Shown here: one piece after another, positions 1 to 5,915 of the stretch
Numbering within the stretch: position 1 is the first letter of the stretch
Layout: each line of letters begins with the position of its first letter
DNA from: Bacillota bacterium
GTDB taxonomy: Bacteria > Bacillota > Clostridia > Christensenellales > CAG-138
Assembly: GCA_023461495.1 (NCBI GenBank)
Contig: JAEYLA010000304.1
Location: 1 to 13,905, forward strand
Length of the DNA: 13,905 nt
Direction: 5' to 3'
Translations under genes and position numbers: made by a program
Notes under the pieces: generated by a model
What the model was told of the DNA's origin: nothing
Database searches by the model: none
The model's input: the letters and a program-made list of their open reading frames with translations, nothing else

Positions 1-2
1 CG

Positions 3-311
3 GCGCTGGCACTGATCAATGAATGCTTTGTCCGGCAGGCGTCCGAATGGCGGGGCTTAGGCAGCATCCCTGCGTCCGCCTATGTGCTGCGCAAAGAATA
101 TCGAGAGTATGACGCGGGCGCATATGACACCGGAGAGGACGCCTCCCCCAAGACCGGCTGCCTTTGCAGCCGCGTCATTATCGGGCGCGCGCAGCCGACG
201 GACTGCCCGCATTTTCAAAAAGCCTGCACGCCCATGACGCCGCTTGGCCCCTGCATGGTGACAAGCGAAGGCGCATGCGGCATCTGGCATGCGCACGCGG
301 TAAACACGTAA
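3..311 (+). CDS. hypD: HypD C-terminus, [NiFe]-hydrogenase maturation (5' partial)
   Basis: This is the last 102 codons of a gene that runs off the left edge and ends at TAA. HypD is the iron-sulfur scaffold on which, with HypC, the Fe(CN)2CO unit of [NiFe]-hydrogenase is built in the cytoplasm. The fragment carries the cysteine-rich HypD tail: GCLCSRVIIGRAQPTDCP, then KACTP, then PLGPCMVTSEGAC. The cysteines match the cluster and structural cysteines of the family. The usual start of the hydrophobic-aromatic tail (YY in many homologues) is IWH here. The next gene is hypE, as expected in a hyp operon, but a 316-nt gap holding a structured element separates them. The match of the visible part is clear; the N-terminal two thirds, including the CN-transfer residues, cannot be judged. 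Confidence 0.93.
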   Translation, partial: ALALINECFVRQASEWRGLGSIPASAYVLRKEYREYDAGAYDTGEDASPKTGCLCSRVIIGRAQPTDCPHFQKACTPMTPLGPCMVTSEGACGIWHAHAVNT

Positions 312-320
312 GTTAAAATT

Positions 321-570
321 ACGTTGAGGGCTCTAAGGCCCTCAGTTCGCAATGGTCGTTCAGAACGCAAAGTTCTGAACTTCCTTACTCACTGGGACTG
401 CGCCTCGCTTCTGCCGCCACAGGCGGCGCTTGGCTGCGTCCCCCAAACACCGGCTTAGGGACCGTAACGGTCCTAAGAACCTATTCCAGAAGACCATAGG
501 CCATCTCACGTATCGGGATTCTCAAGGGACATTGTCCCTTGAGTGGGGTTTCAGGGGTAAAAACCCCTGA
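321..570 (+). repeat. Structured intergenic element, copy A (possible ncRNA)
   Basis: This fills most of the gap between hypD and hypE and has no convincing ORF. It aligns over its length with copy B (2704-2963). Hairpins in order: GAGGGC/GCCCTC (326-331/338-343); GTTCAGAAC/GTTCTGAAC (358-366/372-380); an outer stem GGGAC/GTCCC (394-398/438-442) enclosing GCCGCC/GGCGGC (413-418/422-427); CTTAGG-ACCG/CGGTCCTAAG with one bulged G (454-464/468-477); CCTAT/ATAGG (480-484/496-500); CTCAAGGGAC/GTCCCTTGAG (521-530/534-543); TCAGGGGT/ACCCCTGA (551-558/563-570). Unpaired blocks shared with copy B include CAGTTYGCAATGGTCG, ACTTCCTT and CCCAAACA. No U-tract follows, so it is not a simple terminator, and hypE could still be read through it. 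I do not recognise the family; it could be a non-coding RNA, a leader for hypE, or a MITE-like repeat. Confidence 0.7.
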
Positions 571-627
571 GAAAAGAAACTTGCTTATAGATACACAGGA
601 TTTGCAACACAGGAGGCAGCCAAAGCA

Positions 628-1611
628 ATGAAGATCAATGCAGCCCACGGCGGCGGCGGAAAATTGATGAATGAGCTCATCCGCGATGTATTCCAGTCCG
701 CGTTTTCCAATGAAACGCTTGACCGCATGGAGGATGCTGCGGTGCTGCCCGCTTTGGAAGGGAGGATTGCGCTCACGACAGACTCGTTTGTGGTAACGCC
801 GCTCTTTTTCCCGGGCGGAGATATCGGCACGCTTGCCGTGTGCGGCACCGTGAACGACCTTTTGATGCGCGGCGCTGTGCCCAAGTATTTAACCGCGGGC
901 TTTATTCTGGAGGACGGGCTGGAAATTGAAACACTCAAACGCGTTGCCAGTTCCATGCGCCAAGCGGCGGAAGAAGCGGGGGTCATGATCGTTGCCGGGG
1001 ACACCAAAGTGATCGACGGCAAGGGCGGTCTTTACATCAATACGGCGGGCGTCGGCTTTGTAAAAGACGGCGTTATGGTGAGTGCTGCAAATACAAAGCC
1101 CGGGGATGCGGTGATCGTCAGCGGATATTTGGGCAATCACCATGCCTGCATCCTTTCCGCGCGCATGGAAATTGAAAACAGCATCGTCAGCGATTGCGCG
1201 CCGCTCAGCGGCATGGTGCACGCGCTTCTCGATGCGGGGATCAGCGTACATTCCTTGCGGGACATTACGCGCGGCGGGCTTGCCTCCGTGCTGCATGAAA
1301 TCGCGCACGCTTCGGGCGTGCACATCTCGCTTTCGGGCGCGCCGCTTGCGGATGGGCAGGTTGCGGGTTTCTGCGATATTCTGGGGCTTGATCCATTGTA
1401 TATGGGCAACGAAGGCAAGTTGATGCTGACGGTACCGGAGGAGGAAGCGCAGCGCGCGCTGGAACTGATCAAAGCTTCGCCGTATGGGGAGCATGCGCAG
1501 ATCGTGGGAAACGTGCTTTCCGGTACCCCGCTTGTCACGCAGAAGACGCGTGCGGGCGGCAACCGGGTGATTGAGCCACTCCTTGGCGAAGGTCTGCCCC
1601 GCATCTGCTGA
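628..1611 (+). CDS. hypE: HypE, carbamoyl dehydratase for hydrogenase CN ligand synthesis
   Basis: A 327-residue cytoplasmic protein of the usual HypE length. HypE takes the carbamoyl group from HypF onto its C-terminal cysteine and dehydrates it with ATP to thiocyanate, the donor of the CN ligands of the NiFe centre. It belongs to the PurM/AIR-synthetase ATP-binding fold. Visible marks are the N-terminal HGGGGK glycine loop, MEDAAVL, the TTDSFVVTPLFFPGGDIG segment with GTVNDLLMRGA, DITRGGLASVLHE, GNEGKLML in the C-terminal half, and the terminal PRIC with reactive Cys327. All key elements are present. The start has AGGAGG at 611-616, 11 nt before ATG. It lies directly downstream of hypD but is separated by the structured element, so its expression may depend on that element. 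Confidence 0.96.
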   Translation: MKINAAHGGGGKLMNELIRDVFQSAFSNETLDRMEDAAVLPALEGRIALTTDSFVVTPLFFPGGDIGTLAVCGTVNDLLMRGAVPKYLTAGFILEDGLEIETLKRVASSMRQAAEEAGVMIVAGDTKVIDGKGGLYINTAGVGFVKDGVMVSAANTKPGDAVIVSGYLGNHHACILSARMEIENSIVSDCAPLSGMVHALLDAGISVHSLRDITRGGLASVLHEIAHASGVHISLSGAPLADGQVAGFCDILGLDPLYMGNEGKLMLTVPEEEAQRALELIKASPYGEHAQIVGNVLSGTPLVTQKTRAGGNRVIEPLLGEGLPRIC

Positions 1612-1644
1612 CCGGAGCGTGTCTATTCCCAGAAAAGACAGGCT

Positions 1645-1672
1645 TTTCCATCCGGCAAATCCATGCTATAAT
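1645..1672 (+). promoter_or_regulatory. Extended -10 promoter for the aldolase gene
   Basis: TGCTATAAT at 1664-1672 is a perfect -10 hexamer with an extended TG motif. A weaker -35, TTTCCA (1645-1650, 4 of 6 matches), sits 16 bp upstream. Transcription would start near 1679, about 66 nt before the ATG at 1745. This separates the aldolase from the hyp genes. Confidence 0.7.
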
Positions 1673-1686
1673 GTTACCGTTCACAT

Positions 1687-1708
1687 ATGCGCAACGCGGC
1701 GCATTTTT
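1687..1708 (+). promoter_or_regulatory. Leader hairpin with T-run, possible weak attenuator
   Basis: ATGCGC (1687-1692) and GCGCAT (1699-1704) form a perfect 6-bp stem with a 6-nt loop and are followed by a run of T to 1708. It lies just after the predicted transcription start and before the ribosome site. It looks like a small terminator inside the leader, but the stem is short and the function is inferred only from shape. Confidence 0.3.
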
Positions 1709-1744
1709 GCCTAAAGATATTATGAGCAATAAGGGGGAAACAAC

Positions 1745-2644
1745 ATGGATCCAAAGGTTGTGGTCAAGAAGGCGCTTGCGCATCATATCGTGATCCCTGC
1801 GTTCAACATTCCGAATTTACATATGACGGAGCCCATTATCCGCGCCGTCGTGGATGAAAACTCGGTCGCCATGATTCAGGTGGCGCGCCTTGAGTGGGAG
1901 AAGATGGAGGCAAAAAGCCTGCAGGCCGTTGCGGAATCCTATTTTAAATTTGCAAATCCCAACCATACCATGCTGCACCTGGACCATGTGCCCGTGATTG
2001 ATGAGGACATGCTGCGCGTGGATTACGCGGACGTTATCCGCCAGGCGCTTGACGCGGGCTATCAGTCCGTGATGGTGGACGGCTCCCGGCTTTCTTTGGA
2101 AGAGAACATCCGCGCTACGGCGGAGGCTGCGGTGATCGCCCATGCAAACAACGCGCCTATCGAGGCGGAGCTTGGCGCAGTGATGGGCCATGAGGGCGGA
2201 GAAATGCCCCCGTATGAGGAGATTTTCTCACAAAAGCTTGGCTTTACAAAGCTTGATGAGTTGGAACGGTTTGTGAAGGAAAGCGGGTGCGATTGGGTCT
2301 CCGTCGCCTGCGGCAACTTCCACGGCGCAATTGCCGAAAGCAACCGCTTTGCGAAAAAACCGGAAGCGCGGCTGGATGTTTCCTATATCGCAAAGCTCAA
2401 GGAGGCTGCGGGAATCCCTCTGGTACTACACGGCGGCTCCGGCATCAAAAAGGAATTTGTGCTGGGCGGCGTGAAGAACGGCATTGCAAAGATCAACGTG
2501 GGCTCGGATTTACGGCGCGCCTATCAGGTGGCTTTTGAGAAAAACAACAGCGTTTCTGAAGCGCAGCAAGCGCTTTATGAGACCACGCGCCTGTTCATTC
2601 GCAATGAGCTGGAGACCGCAAATACGAAGGATATCATCGGCTAA
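1745..2644 (+). CDS. Class II ketose-bisphosphate aldolase
   Basis: A 299-residue zinc-dependent aldolase of the fructose-/tagatose-bisphosphate family, which reversibly cleaves a ketose 1,6-bisphosphate to dihydroxyacetone phosphate and an aldehyde phosphate. Visible sites: LHLDH with catalytic Asp80 and zinc ligand His81; VMVDGS (110-114); IEAELG (139-144); GNFHG with zinc ligand His193; LHGGSGI with zinc ligand His229; and the phosphate-binding NVGSDLR (251-257). The segment from Asp80-His81 to VMVDGS is about ten residues longer than in GatY-type enzymes, so the substrate may not be fructose 1,6-bisphosphate. The start is supported by AGGGGG at 1732-1737 before ATG. It is monocistronic, between its own promoter and a terminator at 2663. 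The family is certain; the exact sugar is not. Confidence 0.9.
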   Translation: MDPKVVVKKALAHHIVIPAFNIPNLHMTEPIIRAVVDENSVAMIQVARLEWEKMEAKSLQAVAESYFKFANPNHTMLHLDHVPVIDEDMLRVDYADVIRQALDAGYQSVMVDGSRLSLEENIRATAEAAVIAHANNAPIEAELGAVMGHEGGEMPPYEEIFSQKLGFTKLDELERFVKESGCDWVSVACGNFHGAIAESNRFAKKPEARLDVSYIAKLKEAAGIPLVLHGGSGIKKEFVLGGVKNGIAKINVGSDLRRAYQVAFEKNNSVSEAQQALYETTRLFIRNELETANTKDIIG

Positions 2645-2662
2645 AAGCCGAAGCCGTATGGC

Positions 2663-2688
2663 AAAAGGAGCGCGTAAGTGTTCTTTTT
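2663..2688 (+). terminator. Intrinsic terminator after the aldolase gene
   Basis: An 11-pair hairpin (2663-2673/2678-2688) with a GTAA tetraloop: the A-rich base pairs with the T-tract and the core GAGCGC pairs with GTGTTC using two G-U wobbles. It starts 19 nt after the stop codon. A close relative of this hairpin occurs at 2972-2997, on the far side of element B. Confidence 0.7.
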
Positions 2689-2703
2689 CCTGTTGGCAGG
2701 AAT

Positions 2704-2963
2704 ACGTTGAGGACTCTGCCTGGCGGGCCCACAGTTTGCAATGGTCGCGCAAGATCTAATGGGCCTGCACTTCCTTGCGCACTGAGCCTCCACTTCGCTT
2801 TTTCCGCCACTGGCGGCGCTCGGCTTTGGCTCCCAAACATCCGCTTAGGGACGTAATGTCCTTAAGAATCAGCCTATGGGAATACTCTGGAATTGGGTGT
2901 TCAGACGAAGGAAATTCCCAAGGGGCAGTGGGGGGTAAGACAAAGCCCCTGAAAAACTATAGG
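2704..2963 (+). repeat. Structured intergenic element, copy B (possible ncRNA)
   Basis: Second copy of the element seen at 321-570, in the gene-free stretch between the aldolase and the VWA gene. The same order of stems is present with changed bases. The outer stem is GAGCC/GGCTC (2784-2788/2828-2832), against GGGAC/GTCCC in copy A, so two pairs changed on both sides. CCGCC/GGCGG (2804-2808/2812-2816) is kept. The CTTAGGGAC/GTCCTTAAG stem (2844-2852/2858-2866) stays paired through a G-U wobble. A 3' domain may be closed by CCTAT/ATAGG (2873-2877/2959-2963) around GGGAAT/ATTCCC and AGGGG/CCCCT (2921-2925/2946-2950). The 5' stem differs from copy A: CGGGCCCA pairs with TGGGCCTG (about 2724-2731/2760-2767). 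The wobbles favour a plus-strand RNA. It is bracketed by two similar terminators. Confidence 0.7.
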
Positions 2964-2971
2964 TCACCGGC

Positions 2972-2997
2972 AAAGAGCGCGCAAGCGCTCTTTTTTT
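2972..2997 (+). terminator. Intrinsic terminator at the 3' side of element B
   Basis: AAAGAGCGC (2972-2980) pairs perfectly with GCGCTCTTT (2985-2993) around a GCAA loop, with T continuing to 2997. This is a strong rho-independent terminator. It would end any transcript through element B, fixing a discrete RNA 3' end, and insulates the VWA gene. Confidence 0.85.
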
Positions 2998-3060
2998 GTT
3001 GCCCTTGGCAGGGAATATGCAGAGCTTTGGCGGAAAACCCGCGATATAAGGAAATGAAAT

Positions 3061-3126
3061 ATGGCGAAGCTGTGTCATCTGTGTTTGAGGCGACTAACTC
3101 AGTTTAAATTTCTAGTAATACGATAG
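3061..3126 (+). CDS. Candidate 21-residue small ORF upstream of the VWA gene
   Basis: ATG is preceded by AAGGAA (3048-3053, 7 nt spacing) and reads MAKLCHLCLRRLTQFKFLVI plus Arg, then TAG. The peptide is basic with a C-x2-C pair. Its stop codon overlaps the start of the inverted repeat at 3125-3164, which would suit a leader peptide. I know no homologue. Such short frames with a ribosome site can arise by chance, so this is only a candidate. Confidence 0.2.
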   Translation: MAKLCHLCLRRLTQFKFLVIR

Positions 3127-3164
3127 GAATTCTAAACGATATCTGCACCCATTACAGAATTCCT
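3125..3164 (+). promoter_or_regulatory. Inverted repeat in the VWA gene leader
   Basis: AGGAATTCT (3125-3133) and AGAATTCCT (3156-3164) are a perfect 9-bp inverted repeat with a 22-nt spacer, ending 25 nt before the ATG at 3190. No T-tract follows. It may be an operator or an mRNA hairpin controlling the surface protein. I found no convincing -35/-10 pair nearby. Confidence 0.5.
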
Positions 3165-3189
3165 GATCATTGATGAGAGGAGAATTACT

Positions 3190-5769
3190 ATGTTACGCGC
3201 ACGAAGACACAGAAGACTTTCGTTGCTTGTTGCGGCGCTGCTGCTGGCGACGCTCGCGCTGCCTACGGTAGGGTACGCGCTTGCGCCCAACGAAGTAACG
3301 GTAACCGTCAGCGCAACAGAGACCGTAACGGCAGCGGCTGCACAGACGGATGAAAGCAATTTTACGGACGGAACGTATACCGCTGAAGACGAGGCGACCA
3401 TCATTCCGAATGAAACAGGCAATGGATACACCTACAACTCCGGCGAGAACTCTACGAATGTTTCGCTGGAGGGTACGGATGAGGATCTCTCCATTGTACA
3501 GGATGGCACGGACAACACCATTCCCAACAGCGCCGTCACCGGAGCGGACAGCGGCTATGATCAGACGGACATCAACGACAATGACATCTATCTTGGCTCC
3601 TACACCGGTTCGGGCGGAAGCTATTCCACCAATCCATCGGCGTTTTATGATGAGCAAGGCAATCCGCTTGCAAACGGCCTGCCGTCCAATCCTGAAGGTG
3701 TGCAAGAGGACCCCGCCAAGGTAGATGCCCTGCTTTCGAGCAACGGCACGGAAGCGGACCCCGATAAGGATTACCTGGTTGTGGTTGGGGAAACCAAAAT
3801 AGAAGGGGACAAGACGGTTAAAGAAGTTTCCATTACCGACACGGAAGGCAATGTGCTTGAAGGGTACGAGGTTACGCTGGAGGCGGAGGCTACAAGGAAC
3901 GACCAGATCTTCGACTCGGAAGGCGGCGTCTCCATCTCGGGCAAAACCAATGTGGTACTGAGTATTGATATTACCGACAGCATGGCAGATAAGCTCAGCG
4001 GCAGCAACGTTACCAAGTGGGAAGTACTCAAGCAGGCCGCAACGGAGTTTATTGATATCCTTTACGGTATCGAACGCGATGGCTCCGGCAATATCACGAA
4101 TTTGAGCGCTCTGAACACAAATGTTGATCTTTCGCTTGTGGTATACTCCGGCGGAAAAAATAACGTCGTTGCCCGTACGGTTACGGTTTCCGGCAGTGGC
4201 AGCAATGTATTTACCAACGATAATGTGGCCGAGCTTCTCAATTACTTTACCGATTCCGCTTCCCGCAGCGGGCTGACCGGCGGCACCGGCATGCTGAATA
4301 ACTACGGCACCAATGCTCAGGCGGGGTATATGGAGACCGGTGAGCTTGTACAGGCGCTTATTGACAGCAGCGGCGGTTCCGTCACGGGGGACAACATTCA
4401 CGTGGTGTTTATGACGGACGGAGAGGCAAATACGTACTACTCTAATCCGGACAACACGACCACAAGCATTGCCTACAGTTCCAACAGCACGCAGATCCAG
4501 AACGCCGGTAAACGTGCGTCCGAGGCGGCGGTCGATCTGCTGGAGAAGGGCATCTCGCTCCACAACGTTGTTATCAACGACAGCAACACGGCGGCGAACT
4601 CCATCGCCACCTATATGGATCCCAACAAGCCCGGCGGATATTTCAAAGAGCTGCTTGATGCGAACGACCCGCAGGGCGAAATCAATTATGACAACTTTGA
4701 CATCAACTACACCTGGGCCAGTACGCCCGAGCAGATCATTGAAACCTACAAGACCATTGCAAACCAGATCGTCAACGATGCGATTGTCGCCGAACAGGCA
4801 CGGGTGATCGATGTGATCCCCGCAGGCTTTGACATCTATTTTGTCAATGGCAACACTGATCTCAAGGTGGTCGGCACGGATGCCAAAGGCAATACCGTCA
4901 TCGAATGGTACATCGGCGATCTCAAGAACGGCGTGAAGGAAAGTACCCGCTACTTCCTCGTACCCAACAGCACGCTGGGGGATGATTACACCTACGGTAC
5001 CGCCTACACGAATGATTCGGCAATCCTCTATGCAAAGCCCATCGTTACGGGCGGGCAGGAGGTTGCAATCGTGCTTGACCGTCCGGCAATCGTGCTCGAT
5101 CCCTTTGCGGATAACGACGCGGTTTCGGAAAACTACAACAACAGCTTTAACTTCAACCTCTTAAACGGCAGCAACAGCGGCGCAAGCGGCGGCTCTACCT
5201 ACAACCTGAAGGTGGACTCCTTTGACGCCAACAAGCTGCAGGCAGTCGGCACCACCGTATCGAACACGGCGGTTGTGGGCGTTACAAACGCCATGATCGC
5301 GGGCGTATCTGTTGGCGTCACGCTAGACGGCACCGGCAACTGGGTGTTTGAAAACAGCCAGGTGCGTGTGACCGTTAAGCCCGACGGCACCGTAACGTAT
5401 GAGCAGCTTGGCCCGTGGCCCGAAGCCTGGGGCACCAATGCGGATATCACGTTTGATTACAGTATAGGCTTTACGGCGGATGAAAATGGCATCACATTGC
5501 TAGGCGCTCCCGGTACCGCTTCCGCAAGCGCCAACATTGCGCTTGCACAGCCGACGCAGCCGGGCGGCGGTGATCCCGGTGGAGACGACGATGATGGCGG
5601 CAATATCCCCTTGGGCCCCGGCGGCAACATTCCGCTTTCTCCCGGCGCTATCCCGCTTGGAGTACCCAGCACGGGCGGCGGAACGCTGATTGCCCCCCTG
5701 GCTCTCGTAACTTTCGCAATTCTCCTCTCTCTGGCAGGGCCCCTGTATAAGCGTATTTCACAGAAATAG
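3190..5769 (+). CDS. Secreted VWA-domain surface protein with sortase-type tail
   Basis: An 859-residue protein probably exported and anchored to the cell wall, with a likely role in adhesion or as a pilus-tip-like component. Residues 1-30 form a signal peptide: a basic RARRHRR stretch, a Leu/Ala core, then VGYA. A Thr/Asn/Gly-rich region follows. The von Willebrand factor A domain begins near 255 with MIDAS residues D260-I-T262-D-S264 (Thr in the second metal position) and D410 in MTDGE. A beta-rich domain at about 534-640 resembles the isopeptide or DUF11-like folds of wall proteins. The tail has an acidic Gly/Asp stretch, three IPL repeats, then VPSTG (825-829), a hydrophobic segment and the basic end YKRISQK, i.e. 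an LPXTG-like sorting signal. AGAGGAG precedes the ATG. No sortase gene is in the window. Ligand unknown. Confidence 0.85.
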   Translation: MLRARRHRRLSLLVAALLLATLALPTVGYALAPNEVTVTVSATETVTAAAAQTDESNFTDGTYTAEDEATIIPNETGNGYTYNSGENSTNVSLEGTDEDLSIVQDGTDNTIPNSAVTGADSGYDQTDINDNDIYLGSYTGSGGSYSTNPSAFYDEQGNPLANGLPSNPEGVQEDPAKVDALLSSNGTEADPDKDYLVVVGETKIEGDKTVKEVSITDTEGNVLEGYEVTLEAEATRNDQIFDSEGGVSISGKTNVVLSIDITDSMADKLSGSNVTKWEVLKQAATEFIDILYGIERDGSGNITNLSALNTNVDLSLVVYSGGKNNVVARTVTVSGSGSNVFTNDNVAELLNYFTDSASRSGLTGGTGMLNNYGTNAQAGYMETGELVQALIDSSGGSVTGDNIHVVFMTDGEANTYYSNPDNTTTSIAYSSNSTQIQNAGKRASEAAVDLLEKGISLHNVVINDSNTAANSIATYMDPNKPGGYFKELLDANDPQGEINYDNFDINYTWASTPEQIIETYKTIANQIVNDAIVAEQARVIDVIPAGFDIYFVNGNTDLKVVGTDAKGNTVIEWYIGDLKNGVKESTRYFLVPNSTLGDDYTYGTAYTNDSAILYAKPIVTGGQEVAIVLDRPAIVLDPFADNDAVSENYNNSFNFNLLNGSNSGASGGSTYNLKVDSFDANKLQAVGTTVSNTAVVGVTNAMIAGVSVGVTLDGTGNWVFENSQVRVTVKPDGTVTYEQLGPWPEAWGTNADITFDYSIGFTADENGITLLGAPGTASASANIALAQPTQPGGGDPGGDDDDGGNIPLGPGGNIPLSPGAIPLGVPSTGGGTLIAPLALVTFAILLSLAGPLYKRISQK

Positions 5770-5785
5770 CGCATGTTAAGCCCAA

Positions 5786-5816
5786 AGTGCCCCGCTTCAC
5801 AAAGAAGCGGGGCACT
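5786..5816 (+). terminator. Strong hairpin after the VWA gene
   Basis: AGTGCCCCGCTTC (5786-5798) and GAAGCGGGGCACT (5804-5816) form a perfect 13-bp GC-rich stem with loop ACAAA, 17 nt after the stop codon. The following CTTGCGTTT is only moderately T-rich, so termination may be incomplete or partly 3'-end protection. It shows that a GTG start at 5787 for the next gene would lie inside this hairpin. Confidence 0.65.
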
Positions 5817-5835
5817 CTTGCGTTTGGGGCTTGGG

Positions 5836-5864
5836 TTGTACGCGTTATGAAACGGTGGTATCCT
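5836..5864 (+). promoter_or_regulatory. Probable promoter of the ABC exporter operon
   Basis: TTGTAC (5836-5841) and TATCCT (5859-5864) are separated by 17 bp, and TG at 5856-5857 makes an extended -10. Both hexamers are imperfect. Position fits: after the VWA terminator and about 45 nt before the first start codon. Confidence 0.45.
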
Positions 5865-5900
5865 AAGGGACAGGTAAACATACCGAAAGCTATGGGTTTT

Positions 5901-5908
5901 GAAAGGAG
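5901..5908 (+). promoter_or_regulatory. Ribosome site that fixes a TTG start for ABC subunit 1
   Basis: GAAAGGAG lies 7 nt before TTG at 5916. The in-frame ATG at 5892 and those upstream have no ribosome site, and the longest frame begins inside the terminator hairpin. The TTG start gives 573 residues beginning right before the RRLSRFLVPFKKQ membrane-domain entry typical of this family. Confidence 0.7.
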
Positions 5909-5915
5909 CACGGCA

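Noticed and set aside
628..1611. Selenophosphate synthetase or thiamine-phosphate kinase (same fold family)
   Set aside because: The C-terminal PRIC, HGGGG loop and hypD neighbour are specific for HypE.
1612..1644. Terminator after hypE (TGTCT...AGACA with later T-rich stretch)
   Set aside because: Only five pairs with a long loop and an interrupted T-run; too weak to list.
2775..3107. 110-residue plus-strand frame through element B and its terminator
   Set aside because: It runs through conserved hairpins and a terminator, has no ribosome site and no recognisable protein features; copy A does not keep the frame.
3193..4563. 456-residue minus-strand frame opposite the VWA gene
   Set aside because: It is antisense to a gene with a clear signal peptide, VWA domain and sorting signal; its composition (Arg/Val/Ile rich) is typical of a mirror frame.
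5787..5915. Longer N-terminus for ABC subunit 1
   Set aside because: The GTG at 5787 lies inside the VWA terminator hairpin and the predicted promoter would be within the gene; the TTG at 5916 has the only good ribosome site and gives family length.
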